DNA of 64,000 bases from Vesta saturnalis (GCA_036346205.1 JARFJB010001965.1:2206001-2270000); one strand, 5' to 3'. Counted from the first letter of the stretch, positions 34,067 through 46,375 are shown. Notes: generated by a model not told the origin, from the sequence alone. Translations and numbers: made by a program.

Positions 34067-35130
34067 CAATTCCTCCTCATACTTCACATCGCGTACAGCC
34101 TTTTATTCGTCGCTAAAAGCTTGAGTGCAGTAATTATCTAAGATCCCATATTGGAGAGAAAATTTCAACAAATGAAATTGCTGAACTATTTAATAAAGCA
34201 TTTGGTCGAGTGGCAACTCCCGAAAAGGCCATCAAAGGCTTTCAAGCCACTGGAATATTTCCAGTTGATCATGAAATTTTCACAAATGATGATTATCTCC
34301 CTGCTGAAGCTTTACACACCGTATACAATCAAATAAATGACACAAAAAATAAAAATGAAAACTCACAGAACAGAAACTAAGAATTTTGTTATAAAGAAAA
34401 TTCAGAAGGACAGATTACTTTTGAAACTGAAACAGTCGCTACAATACCTCGTGAAAATGAGATTACACCTCCTGGGAATATTTTAAGAAATGTAAACAGC
34501 AACATTATTGAAACTATTGCAAAGGTTCACAGAGAAAATGAAATGACCCCTACTCCTTTGGAAGCTATTGAAAACACTGAGTAAACGAACTACAAGTATC
34601 ATTTGATGTATTGTTGCCTTTACCTGGAACCTCCAAAATATCAGAAGGCACGAAAAAGGTAGCCCCCAAATGAGCCCCAAAAAAGCAACATTCATAAATT
34701 TTTACCTCGCCACCTATAAAAACCCTGTTAGAAGAAAAAGAAACAAAAAACAAGACAGAATTAAGAAAAAAAAAGACAAACAATGTACAAAAGCAGAAAA
34801 GAACATGCTTAAAGAATGATCATCCGAATTCTCTCAAAGGGAAAAACGGGACAGGACATGTAAACCGACAGTAGTTGTAGCTTAACTTTTTATGTCATTT
34901 TCCTCTGGTGATGATGATTCGGATAAAGATATGATTGAAGATCTAGGCATTATTTGTGGCGAGTTCGAAAAAAAACAGAGAACTGTGGATACGTTGCATA
35001 CTGTGTGGGGGATGGGCCCATAAATCGTGTACAAGCCATACAAGTGGACTTTTTACATGCGACTTTTGTATGTAAATATTCTGAGGAGGAAATACCGGTC
35101 CTGAAGTCCATTACTCTACTTGAAGGAGGT
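33073..35130 (+). pseudogene. pogo/Jerky-like transposase with psq helix-turn-helix, internally deleted and interrupted
   Basis: From Met at 33082 or 33073: YTRKTVKAAWSAEDLKAA with SLREVSRAFNIPRSTLQTRI forms the N-terminal psq-type DNA-binding helix-turn-helix. A CENP-B-like region (WLTGLLKKN) follows. After a frameshift near 33525 the DDE core begins: FNADETGITTV (first Asp, about 33609), KGQKRVGFITSGEKGK, then LLVIDNHSTH (second Asp, about 33943). The reading reaches NGIH and runs into a (TA)n tract, resuming with IPPHTSHRVQP; the stretch that should hold the third Asp is missing. TATGIFPVDHEIF-like and C-terminal Cys-rich remnants (WIRCILCGGWAHKSC, near 34990) extend to about 35130. Confidence 0.8.
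34003..34062. repeat. (TA)n microsatellite inside the pogo transposase
   Basis: About thirty TA units lie exactly between the codons for NGIH and the codons for PPHTSHRVQP of the transposase. Confidence 0.95.
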
Positions 35131-35603
35131 AATGGTGGCCATCATGCATATTTTATTTTGCTGAATAACGTTTTTATTTTTATATTTTATTTTAATTTTT
35201 TAATAAAATGTTGTTAAGTTGTGTTTCAATTAATAAAACAAAAGTTACAGAAACGATACATGAGCCGTCTAGATGCAAATCCCGCCAAGTCACAAAAACG
35301 CAAAAATTAAGTTAGGTGTATTCTTAATTTGATATAATACGTAGGTATGTACCTAAAGAGGAGTAATTGTCAAAATCCGCCATTTTAAAAGTAAAAATCT
35401 TGTTTATTTGCAAAATATTGCCAAGTCCATGAACGTTTAACGGAATAGTCCGGCAAGTCGCAATCGACCAATGGCAACCGTTTATTTTGAATCAGGTGAT
35501 CAAGCGTGTTGAATTAATTTCAGTTGAATCATAATATAGTTACAATTATCACGCTTGTGAAGTGCTGTACTTTTATAATTATAACAAGTAAAATTTAGTT
35601 AAT

Positions 35604-37410
35604 ATGGAAAGAGAACATGCTATATTCAAAATCACAAAAACGCCCCCTGAACAAGCTGTTCAAAAGTAAAGCACAAGCGGGAGCTTGCGAAACAATTACG
35701 GTAAGTGAAACAATTTTAATTTTACGTCCATAATTCTAACTGTGCGTTTAATGTAGTTATTCACCACGAGAATTGCCGAAGTATCCTTCCTGTAACCACA
35801 AATATGGGAAAATAAAATACAAGAGTCTTTGTGTGGCTGACATAAAATTATTTCATGCTTTGTTCTACAAGGAACAAGATACGATAAGTACTGTTTTTCT
35901 TCCAAGGCAAAGAGATCACGTATACGAAGTGATACTAGAGGAAAGAAAGGCCTGACAATAATTTATAATGTCTTCAATAAAGATAAGAAATTGGTTAGAG
36001 TATGCAGAGAATTTTTTCTAGGAATACTGAATTTAAAGAAAGATCAACCAATTTTGCTAAACTGTAAATTAATTGACGAAGGTCTTCCAGTCGAAAAGAG
36101 GGGCGGGGACAGAATTGGATCAAAAAATGACAATAAAAAAACAAGTAATATCTCAATTTATCGAAAATTTAGAATGTACTGAATCACATTACTGTAGAAG
36201 CCAGACTGTTGCACGTGTGTATTTGAACTGTCAACTAAATATTCGAAAATTCTACAAATTATACAATGATTCAACAGAACGACATTTTCAAGTTAAAGAA
36301 TCTTATTTCAAAAATTACTTAAACACAAATTATAATATTGGCTTTGGAACTCCTCAGAAAGACATATGTTCTGTGTGTTGCCAATTCCAAGAAAATTTTA
36401 AAAAAGAAATTGATCCAAAAATTAAAAATGAGATGTTAATGATGCAGCGGGTTCATAATTTGAAAGCCAACACGTTTTTTACATTTTTGAAAAAAACTTG
36501 TGTGCTGTTTTTCTTTTGATTGTCAGAAAAATCTAGCACTACCACGTCTTCCTGATTCCAGTACGTCCTTTCCGCAACAATATAACTTGTACAACTTTGC
36601 CGTAGTAAAGGGATCTTCGCAATCAAACTTAAACTCTCAAAGTGTAACATCATTTTTATGGACAGATGTGGATCTCCCCAAAAATTCAAGTGTTATAGTT
36701 TCTGCCCTTTATCATTTTCTACGAGGTGAAGACTTTGATCCCCTCATTACTACAATTCGTTCGTTTGCTGATGGATGTCCGGGTCAAAACAAAAACTCTA
36801 TTATGATAGCAATGACATTGGCAGTTTGGTTACTGAGAATTGCCCCAGCAAAATTGCAAAATTGAATTAATTTTCCCCATTGTTGGACATTCGTTCATAC
36901 CGCCTGATAGGGTTTTCGGACACATAGAACGAGTTATTAAAAAGACTCCTTGCATTTGTAATCCAGAAGAGTATTACAAAATCATCGAACTATTTTCCAA
37001 AATTCAGGTTATAGATAAAGATTGGAAAGCTTTTGATTGGAAAAAGGAGACATTGTAAAGCTACCTCGCAATTGTCACTTTCAATTTAATGTGCCAAAAA
37101 GATTTATAATACAAAAATTAAAAAAATTCTGTAGTTATCCGTGATGAAGCACATTACCACTATAACAATGGCGTTGCTAAAGGAGTCTGCAAACGTGGCA
37201 AAAATTTGTTGTTAACAAATCCTCGCAGACTAACCACGGGATTAAAAAATAAACAAAGATAAAAATGCGTCCATTTGCACCTTATTATTCAAACATTATG
37301 GAAAAGATTGGAAATATTTACGGGAATTGGATTTTTGTAAGAATGCAATTGAGAAACTTCAAGACGAAGAGGTTCATTCTTCGACATACACCACTAACCT
37401 AAATGCATTC
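35604..37410 (+). pseudogene. Transposase-like protein with FADGCPGQNKN motif, broken by frameshifts
   Basis: Starting at the ATG at 35604, exon 1 (with stop-disturbed codons) leads to a 56-nt intron (35701-35756), then YSPRELPKYPSCNHKYGK, VADIKLFHALFYKEQD and LVRVCREFFLGILNLKK. After shifts come NIRKFYKLYN, NIGFGTPQKDICSVC (Cys-rich), FDCQKNLALPRLPD (about 36515), FLWTDVDLP, the likely catalytic IRSFADGCPGQNKNS (about 36760), then FPIVGHSFIPPDRVFGHIE and NPEEYYKIIELF. I recognise this as a repeated insect protein family with a DDE-like FADGC(G/P)GQNKN signature, but cannot name the superfamily with confidence. At least three frameshifts are present. Confidence 0.65.
35701..35756 (+). other. 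GT-AG intron (56 nt) in the transposase-like gene
   Basis: A GTAAGT donor follows the codons for KQL and a TTTAATGTAG acceptor precedes codons continuing the same protein (YSPRELP). Removal leaves the frame open across the junction. Confidence 0.6.
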
Positions 37411-37759
37411 CATTGCCAGAAGATGAAACACATATCATTTAATGAATTTGTTACATATTTTTACTTTAGATTTCATTTTATTTAGTTCAGAATGTATTAT
37501 TATTTTGTAAATTCCAATAGGAAAACCAATAAAAGTTATTTTCAAAAGCCGCCAAGTCCATTTCTATTTTGCATCTTACACAATTTAGAGACATCTGTGA
37601 TTATTTCTTTAGACTTTACTAGGGCATACAATTTATTTACTATTTAATGAACCAATAAGTTTACTAAAACAGTTTCCTGCAAACTAGAAAACAGTTTTCT
37701 GCGTTTATCTCAAAATGCGTCGGGTTTTGCATCTAGATGGCTCATATAACGAATAACAT

Positions 37760-37916
37760 TACAAATAATTCATGCATCCAAGTACGATTTGCTTATTTTC
37801 ATCTTTTCGAAATATATCAAGTCCAAAGTTATTATCGAATAACCTATTCTTTATTAACCAAATAACTCACTAAATCAACTTCACTCAAAGCACATAACGC
37901 ATTACCAAATATAATC

Positions 37917-37994
<78 letters not shown>

Positions 37995-39135
37995 GAATGC
38001 CTATTTTCCTTGGTCATGCCATAACTTGCGAACGACTTTACAGATTTCACTGATTTTTTTTAACTTTATACACTTTGTAGAAGGTTCTTACGGAAAGAAA
38101 AATTGAGAAAATTGCGTAGAAAATTGTAACATTTAAGAAAACTTAACTATTTAAACTTCACGCGTTTGACAGTCCACGCGCCGCAAATCTGATTTAACAG
38201 CTGCATTGGTCGGGATTTATCGATCATGGGTGTGTTCTTTGTGAAGTGTAGGTATTCAGTAAGAAAGGGATTTTCGAAACTCTACCCCTAAGAGGGTGAA
38301 ATGGGGAATTGAATTTTTTTGTGAAACTTTTTATTCTATGGGTTGTTTGACTCGAAAATTGGTAAACATACTCTTGAATTAAAATGATGAGACACGTGTA
38401 TCACAAAATTTTAAAACCCACTCCCCATTCTCAGATCGCAGCAACGCGCCAATTGTACAAGCAGTCATCCACTAGACGTAGAGGTGAATCAAGTAATTGT
38501 AGAGATCAACGATAATTAGTATTTCCGATGTTACTTCATTATACTCTTCACTTCTCAAAAATGGAAATTACAATTTAATGCAGAGTAACATGTTCTGACA
38601 TGGTCTTTAAACGTTTCTTTAAGTAACAATATCAATATGCTTACCTAAAATCACACTTTAACAAACCTAAAAGTTGAAGTGGATTAATAGGAACAAATCG
38701 GCTTGTAGTCCCAATTAACTGCTCCTACTACAAGTAATAAATAGATCATATATGTACTAAATACTTCCAACCCTCATTAAAAAATGTATCCGTTTTACAA
38801 AATACTAAAATTTTTCCATACAAATGTAATAATTTTTTGAGATTGGACTTCATAACCAACAAAACATTGAGGTTAACACAGAAAAAAAAATTACATGCAA
38901 CATAAACTTTGTTTTTTTCTTATGGGCGCCATTTTGAATTTTTACATTTTTATATCAAGTTTCATTTTCTGAATACAATGCTATATGACACATAATAGTT
39001 CTTCCTTAAAGATAACGACATTTGAAAAATTTGACAGTTCCACCATTATTTTGGCAGAGCAAAACAAAGTTTCAACAGAAAATAATTATATTATTAAAAG
39101 AAAAATATTAAACACAAGAAGAAAAAATGGTAAAA
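37760..39135. other. No gene; (TA)n microsatellite at about 37920-37991
   Basis: A long (TA)n tract lies at 37920-37991. Around 38270-38320 the text CCCCTAAGAGGGTGAAATGG resembles a motif common in insect non-autonomous DNA transposons. Nothing else is recognisable. Confidence 0.45.
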
Positions 39136-39138
39136 AAA

Positions 39139-39808
39139 TTACAAGTGTTCAAATTGGCCACTCTCCACTTCAAGGTACAAAGCCGCTCGCTTTCTTAGAT
39201 TAGCTGTTGCTCTTGAGACATCCTTTCTTCTCATGGGATGCCTGAGAGTGGTAATAATTCTTCCGCGAAGTTCATTCAGATCATCTGGTAACGTATTATA
39301 GATTTTATTTTTCATTGTCCTCCACAAATAGTAGTCTAGAGGAGATAGACCGGGGACCGTGCTGGCTATTGTACGTCACAGTTATTAGCAATAACTCCAT
39401 TGAGGAACATTCCCGACAAGTATTCCCTAACCCTCCTAGCATTATGCGGCGGCGCTCCATCTTACTGGTACTAGATTGCATTTAAACTGAATTGAAGTAA
39501 CGATCCGCATTTAAATTTTCTTCATAGATAAATGGACCTATTACTGTATCGCCCAAAACCAACCCACACAATAAGACCAAAGCGCATTGGCGGTCGTCGT
39601 TCATAAAACTGATATGAGTTCTCAACTGACTCATTGTGCCGATTAACCATTCCTGTCTTAGTGAACATGTACTCATCAGACCATATCACATTATCAAGGA
39701 AATTTAGATTGTTAGCTGATTTATCAGAAACGTGCAAAACGCTACACGTTGACCACTGTTTCCTGGATGAAGAACGTGTGTAGCATGGATTGCGGTATAT
39801 TATATATA
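39139..39808 (-). pseudogene. DD41D-like mariner transposase fragment, cut by a nested mariner
   Basis: Minus-strand reading: HATHVLHPGNSGQRVAFC (near 39790-39735), then LDNVIWSDEYMFTKTGMVNRHN with the first catalytic Asp at about 39680, a region with Tyr/Arg-rich PPMRFGLIVW, and a C-terminus (MWRTMKNKIYNTLPDDLNEL and RATANLRKRAALYLE) ending at 39139. The part carrying the second and third aspartates is badly decayed. The N-terminus stops at 39810, exactly where the next mariner begins, so that insertion removed or displaced the 5' part. Confidence 0.7.
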
Positions 39809-39810
39809 TA

Positions 39811-41597
39811 CAAGGTTTTCAAAGTTAAGTCGGCACTATTGCTATCTTTGTTATTACTGGTGCTACGAAGTCGGTTAAATGGGCAAAGAAGTAGCATTTT
39901 TTCCGCTCGTTACGATGGTGAAATCAAAATGAAAATTGAACATCGTGTTCGCGAGTTATGTCAAAAATTTCCGTTTTTTTAAATGGCACACCCAATATGC
40001 AATATCCTTAATCGATAGAAAATTAAATTCTGAACAAATAAGTTCCTATGACATTTTACCCTAATGTCAAAAATGACAAAGTTATTGATCATTTACCAAA
40101 TTCATCAAGGTGGCTGTGTCAACTATTTTTCTGTATTACCATAGAGCAGAAAATGAAAAGAATATCAGACAATTGAAACAGGATTCTTTATTCTAAATGA
40201 TAATAATAATAAGGAACAACAAAACAAAACAAAACTCAAATTAGATGTTCGAAAACATCACCCTCTTGCTCCAAGCATTTCTGGGCCCGCTTGTAGACAC
40301 TTTTAGTAGCTTTAGCAATGAATCTACCATCAATATTATTGATGGCGTGAACGATGCTTTGCTGGAGATCCTCAAGGTTATCATATCGCCTGTTGTACAC
40401 CACACTCTTCACATATCCCCAAAAGAAAAATAAAAAAATTTTTTAACATTGTATCTACGAACGTTACGGGGAGGAGCTCCGTCTTGTTGGAAATAAATGT
40501 TCTGCCTATCCATTAAATTTACATCATCCAAGAAGTCCTGGAGTGTGGCAGTCAACATTTCGGCGTAACGCTCACCAGTTAATGCACCCTGACAATTAAA
40601 CCGCACCAAACATCAACACTGAAGCGTCTCTGCGGGTTACAAGATCGGTAGAGCATCGGATTTTCTCGACTCCAAAAGTGGCTGTTTTTCCTGTTGAACA
40701 TGCCCCTATTAGAAAAAGTTGATTCGTCACTCCATAGAATTGAGCTCCAAAAATCATTATTGGTTCTCATTTGATTAATAAACCAGTGACAAAACTGAAC
40801 GCGTCTTTCTTGATCTCCTGGTACTAGTGTCTGTGTAAGTCGGAACTTATACGGAACAAACTTATACTTTTTTAGAATATTGTGGATGGAACCCAAACAT
40901 AGTACATTTTCTTGCACTAAATCATTAACTGAGTTGTTGGGATGTGCTTCAAAATAAGCTAACACATTCATTTCAGTTTCTTCACTAATTATACATTGTT
41001 TATTAGATCTGGATTTCTTAAACACGCTCGAATTAGATCTAAATTTACGATACAAAACCAAAAAGTATCTTCTATCCGGCAAATGACGCGTAGGAAACAA
41101 ATCACTGTAACGCTCACGCGCTCGATAACTGTTTTTTTGACAAACGATGTAACATTCTATCATATCACACTTTTCTGAATGGGTGAAAGGCATTTTTGTA
41201 TTCAAAAACACAAACTCTTAACTCTTTATTAGCAAACTTCAATTTGACATATCAATTCTGATGACATTTGTGAAAATGACAAATATTGTTCACGTAATAC
41301 CAGCCACCTTGGCGAATTCAATAAATGATCAATAACTTTGTCATTAGGGTAAAATGTCATAGGAACTTTTTTGTTCAGAATTTAATTTTCTATCGATTAT
41401 GGATATTGCATACTGGGTGTGTCATTTAAAAAATGGAAATTTTTGACATAACTCGCGAACACGAAGTTCAATTTTTATTTTGATTTCACCACCGTAACGA
41501 GCGGAAAAAATGCTACTTCTTTACCCATTTAACCGACTTCGTATCACCAATAATAACTAAGGTAGCAATAGTGCCGACTTAACTTTGAAAATCCATT
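39811..41597 (-). mobile_element. Mariner-type element with terminal inverted repeats of about 300 bp
   Basis: The left end (TTTTCAAAGTTAAGTCGGCA from 39816) is matched in inverted orientation at the right end up to about 41597, and similarity continues inward to about 40110 and 41300 (GTAAAATGTCATAGGAACTT on the inner part). A TA precedes the left end in a TATATATATA run. The element lies within the 39139-39808 mariner relic. Confidence 0.85.
40241..41211 (-). pseudogene. DD41D-like mariner transposase lacking the third catalytic Asp
   Basis: From Met at about 41193 (MPFTHSEKCDMIECYIVC) the N-terminal helix-turn-helix region leads to YKFRLTQTLVPGDQERRVQF and SILWSDESTFSNRG with the first Asp (about 40735). 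After a frameshift near 40590, IYFQQDGAPPRN holds the second Asp (about 40485). The reading then passes directly to FWGYVKSVVYNRRYDNLEDL and the C-terminus EGDVFEHLI ending at 40241. The stretch that should carry the third Asp between these is absent, so this copy has an internal deletion and cannot catalyse transposition. Confidence 0.8.
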
Positions 41598-41599
41598 TA

Positions 41600-43290
41600 G
41601 TTTTTGTTTAATGATGGTTTGGTAACGTGATAAATTGATAAATCTGCCACCACCTACTAGATTTTCAAAACAAATCAACCATCGTTGTTCTTAAATTTTA
41701 TTAAACTTTGTTAAAATGAGCGACAGCGAAGAAAGCATTTGCACAAGGACTGCAGTAATTGCAGTTTTTTTCTTCGGAAAAATAATTTGATTAATAAGTT
41801 CACATTTACATACTTGAAACTAATGTAAACTTACATTTCTGTATATTCCTTGTAATTCTTTTCAATAATTAACATCTTTGTAACGGATTTTGCATCAAAT
41901 GACAATTGACATTTGACCGTGACATTTCAGACAATTGTATTAATCAGAACGTAATACCAACCGTGTAACACAAATATCCCTTGGCGCTAACGGAAACTAA
42001 AAAATATCGGGGTCTGGGAAAATCGTATTTCCATGCATCGAGAATAAGTAGAAACACTCTTTTTACATAGAATTAGTACAAAAAACGTATTATAATGCAG
42101 CGTATTATTATCTATAGCGATTTTTTTTTGATAAATTAATTTATATTGTTGATAGTAGCAAATAGTGTACTGCCAATGATTTAAAATTGAACCGCTTGAT
42201 AATTGAAAAACAAATGTGACAATAAACCTTACAGTAATATGAGTGAGTATCTTTTGATACGAGTGGGGACGCCATAAGAGTCCACAAGATACGAATATTA
42301 TAATACGACAATGTAATACTTGTTTTTTATACTATTTTTTTTTTATTTTTGGCTTTACATTTTTTTTTGTACAAAGTTAAAAGACTAGTCATTTCAATTT
42401 AATTTGTGACAGCATTGTCACACTTTACTCATAAAAATATATAACCTAAAATACTTTATAGCAGACGATGTTGAGAAAATACAACGCATCATAAGTTGCC
42501 AATGTTCTGTGCAAAACAGTTGTACAATAGTACATTGAAAAACAAATGTTACATTGAACGTTATTTTAACGCGAATATCTTGTAGCTCGAGTGGTAAAGC
42601 CACGAATATACACGAGATACGAATACTACTTGAGGGCATTATACCACGCGTATTTCATACCATTCTGTTCTATTTCGGAGCTTTGTACAGATTTAAAACA
42701 CTTTGAATTGATTGGTTGCATTGCAAACGTTTCTAAGAAAAACAGTTGAACAAAATTGTAACACCGAAGCAAAGTTATACGCAAACTAAATACAAATTCA
42801 AAAAATTTAAGCAAAATTATTTTATGGAACTTATAAAACACAGCATTAAATCACCTGCTTAATTATATGATCTACTAAAGCCCTTTGATAAAAAAATGAG
42901 TTTAATAAAAAAGCGACTTGCAAGCTGAACAAGAGTAGTGCACTTTTACTCTACTCTACAGTTAAAGTGCGGTGTTACTAGGTTCGCTTATCTAATAAAT
43001 GGTTTGTTTCTCAACTAAAGAGTTTCCGGGTTCAGAATTCGACTCCAGGGTTAACATCTACACTAAGGGTTTCACACGTCAATTCGTTCGTACTATACTA
43101 ATGCCCGGTTTCTGAAACCAAAACTATCGAATCCATAATGTTATGGACTTCTTAAACTTTCAATAACGCTAGAACTCGTTGCTGAAACGCTCTATAGTTC
43201 TTATCGCTCTGTTAATGATACCATAAGTTATCGGTTCATGGCTTGATAACAAATTTTCCTTTATAACTCGCACAGAAACCTTCTGTATAC
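41600..43290. other. No gene; diverged tandem-like repeat near 42207-42310 and 42537-42640
   Basis: Two stretches about 330 bases apart share AAAAACAAATGT(G/T)ACA, then GAGTGG...GCCA..., then AGATACGAATA(C/T)(T/A). They look like copies of one small non-autonomous element. No coding motifs were seen. Confidence 0.5.
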
Positions 43291-43292
43291 GA

Positions 43293-43744
43293 TTGCTATC
43301 AACACTAGGCTTTATAAAAAGGGTGAAAACATTTTTAAAAATATTGATGCAAGTAAAACTAGATTATTGCTCGTCTCTAAGGTATCCTTACCATTACAAA
43401 TATAGTAAGACACTTGAAATTATTCAAAATAAGTTACTGAGATATTCCTCGTATGTAAAGAAATTTAAAACTATGCCCAAGAGGTTTTTCAACTCAACTG
43501 TTAAATAAGACAAGCGTAGTGTGTGCCCCCATTTACTTGGATGTATAAATTTTACTACTCCAAAATCTAACTCTCGCTCAAAAAATTAAACAGTCATAAT
43601 ATTCCTATGAGAGCTATGTGTAAGTGTCAGGTAATTTGGCATTAGATATTTCTAATTAAAGTCCTTCTCAGTATAAATTTTGTAATTTAGTTACACTTAT
43701 CAATATATATAAAACTTAGTATAGATTAGTTTAGTTTAAATTGT
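43293..43744 (+). pseudogene. LINE reverse transcriptase C-terminal fragment (left of hAT insertion)
   Basis: The + strand reading LGFIKRVKTFLKIL, then CSSLRYPYHYKYSKTLEIIQ and NKLLRYSSYVKKF corresponds to the C-terminal thumb/connection region of Jockey-like LINE reverse transcriptases. The stop at 43508 is followed by a decayed tail. The sequence continues after the hAT insertion at 46384. Confidence 0.55.
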
Positions 43745-43752
43745 GTTATAAG
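43745..43752. repeat. Target-site duplication of hAT, left copy
   Basis: GTTATAAG, identical to 46376-46383. Confidence 0.93.
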
Positions 43753-44169
43753 TAGAGAGCGGATTTTATGCACTATAAAATGCCGAAATATGTGCATATA
43801 TATGCACTTAAAAACCTTAAAATATGCATAAAAAATGCATGATTAATTCAAAATATGCATAAATATTGAATCTTCTATTTACCTGTGTTAATTCCAAATT
43901 ATAACATTAATACATAAAAAAAGTATATATGCTTGTAATTTTTTAATAGGAAAAAGATAAATTGCATACAAACTTATTATTTTAACATTCAAAATTATGT
44001 GTTATTTAAAAACTACATATTTACTTATACACTATACATTTATAAAAACTGCACCCTGTCATTACTACTTACAAAGCAATTATTATTTTAACATTATTTT
44101 AAAATTATGTGTTATTTAAAAATTACATATTTTACGCTATAGATTTATAAAGATTACACCCTCTCATTA

Positions 44170-45762
44170 CTATTTGCAAAACAATTTATAACTAAATATT
44201 TTTCCAAGTTTTCTGTCCGATAGTATGTTTTTGTACAAAGAAAAACTTCTTTCTACATGCACAGAAGTTATGGGTGCATATTTTAATGCGGCTAATATGG
44301 CCAAATCTAAATTTATAACAAGATCATCGGAATTTTCCTCAAGTTTCAGAACTTTATTATTAACTTTTAGTAACAACTGATATCCACTGTTTCTTTGTAA
44401 AATTTCATTTAATTTATTAGAAATAGTTTTACCAATATTTCCTAAAACAGCAGAAATCAGCTGTTGAAATTTATTAATTATTTGCATAGATTCATTTAAT
44501 GACAATGTTTCCGTTTCTAATTTAGCAATGGTTGAACTTACAAAATAGTAATTTGCTTTTATAAATGCCAGCTCATTGCGCAATTGTGTTTTCTTTAAAA
44601 TGGATTGAGCTTTTTGAACGTAAGTACTTGAATTATCAGAAATTTCTAAAACTAACTCCTTTATTTTTTCCAAATGATCTGCATAAAAAAGAGCTGCATT
44701 TAACCAAGTACCCCTACGCGTAATCACAGGCTCTGGTGGTAGAGGAATATTAGGTAACTTTTCTTTGTACAATTGAATTCCTAACGGAGCTTTTAAAAAC
44801 ACTTTCTTTATACTACTTATTAAACTATTTACTAATGGAAATTGATTACGAATTGTTTCTGCTACTCTATTAATACCATGTTACATGTATTAAATTTTCA
44901 TAAAATAATTTTAATTGCTGTCCAGCTTTTACCATATACGGTGCTGCATCAGACAGCATTAAAACTATTTTATCTGTTGCAACAATATCGGGAATAAAAA
45001 ATTGCGTGAAAGCTTCGTTTATAAAGCGAACTATTGTTGCATGATTGGTTTTCTCAAGAACTTTGGAAGCGATTAATTATGATATACTAGACTGCGCCTC
45101 ACTTAAATAGCCAATCATTAAATTTGCAACATATCGCCCGCAACAATCTGTAGTTTCATCTACTATAAAATAAAGATATTTATTTTTTGTAATTTTCTTT
45201 ATATGCCCCATAGTTTCAAGATATAAATCATTAATATACCTTTTTCGAAGCGCGCTTTCATCTGGCATTTGCTTTTTACTATTTTTTTCTAAAAATGACC
45301 TAAAACTAGGATTTTGCAATTTCTTTAATAGAATATTGGCTTTAACTAGTGCACTACACAATTCGAAATTAAATTCCTCTTGTGCATTTCTTTTGGCCGT
45401 TTCTTGAAACAAGGACTGGCGCAAAGGTGTCTGACAAACTTTTGTTTTCTTAAATGTTTCTAATTTTCTTTTATGAAGAGAGGTTTCAATATGCTGTGTA
45501 ACTTGAGATTTCCTTTCGCACATGATCTAAGGAAAAATTAATTTTAAAAATAAGTATCTAATTGCGTTTAAAAACTGATAAAACGGTGAATTCAATAACC
45601 TACATCAATTAATAAGGGTTTAATTTCCGAAATCAATTAAAAATATGTAATGGTACTTACTATTTTTCCACAGGCTATGCAAAACACTTTTTCATTATCC
45701 AAACGTAGCTCGGATATATTTTTTATCCATACTTGAACTAAACTATTTTTAACTTTCGGCAT
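44170..45762 (-). pseudogene. hAT transposase with BED-type zinc finger, one intron, damaged in the middle
   Basis: Minus strand. Exon 1 (45762-45661) encodes MPKVKNSLVQVWIKN and the CIACGK half of a BED-like finger. A GTAAGT...TTCCTTAG intron (45660-45537) follows; exon 2 completes the finger (QVTQHIETSLH). The RNase H-like core shows LYFIVDETTDCCG (first Asp, about 45170) and, in a shifted frame, VLMLSDAAPYMVKAG (second Asp, about 44955). The C-terminal hATC dimerisation region ends in YAPITSVHVERSFSLYKNIL near 44220, with stop at 44170. Frame breaks between 44803 and 45076 disrupt the product. Confidence 0.85.
45537..45660 (-). other. GT-AG intron (124 nt) in the hAT transposase
   Basis: Donor GTAAGTACC and acceptor TTTTTCCTTAG on the minus strand; joining the flanking exons keeps the frame and completes the zinc-finger ligands. 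Confidence 0.7.
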
Positions 45763-46375
45763 CTTGAAGTTCACTTAACAAAGCCGTACCATTCAGTTAC
45801 GTCTTCGCCCAAAGAATGTTTAAAATTTTGCATTTTGTCCGTTACTCTCAAATTATTTTCAAGAAGGATTAACTAACTAAACACTTACCTTGAAAAAGTC
45901 CAAATAACTTTAACCCTTGATTGCGGGAATTCCCTCAATCAATGCTTTAACTATCTACTTAGGTACCATTGGAATTTTCAAATACTACGAAATAGCGGCA
46001 TTGAAATTTCATAATCCGGAAGTATTAACGTTGCACTTAACTGCAGGTAATAACCTTTCTTTAAACCTGTCTTATTCATATAAAAATACATTTCTTAGTT
46101 AGACACAATAACAAAATTTAAAATAAGTTAAAATAATGCATTTTAAAGCGAATTTGGAAGATATAGAAAAAATGCGAAATATATGTTAATTATGAATAAA
46201 AAGGCAAAATATGCATAAAATTGCAATATATGCAGTATTTGGCGAAATATGCAAAATATGCAAAAATTAATTAATGTCAAACGATTGCATTTAGTGCAAT
46301 TCGTCTAAAAACAAAACGATATTCTTCAACTATAAAAAATAAGCGATATGCATTTTGCATAAAATCCTCACTCTA

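Larger units (their letters stand above)
35254..37750 (+). mobile_element. DDE-type DNA transposon with matching ends, superfamily not assigned
   Basis: ATGAGCCGTCTAGATGCAAA at 35260-35279 matches in inverted orientation the phrase at 37723-37746 (TTTTGCATCTAGATGGCTCAT), with further similarity around CCCG(C/A)C. Between them lies one + strand gene family. GCCAAGTC-type words recur near both ends (35284, 35428, 35449, 37549) and may be transposase binding sites. I could not fix target-site duplications. Confidence 0.65.
43753..46375 (-). mobile_element. hAT transposon with perfect 8-bp target-site duplication
   Basis: The element begins TAGAGAGCGGATTTTATGCA at 43753 and ends, inverted, TGCATAAAATCCTCACTCTA at 46375, so the TIRs are about 20 bp with a few mismatches. 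GTTATAAG flanks it at 43745-43752 and again at 46376-46383. An 8-bp duplication is diagnostic of the hAT superfamily and agrees with the encoded protein. Subterminal copies of ATATGCAT-type words occur near both ends. Confidence 0.93.
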
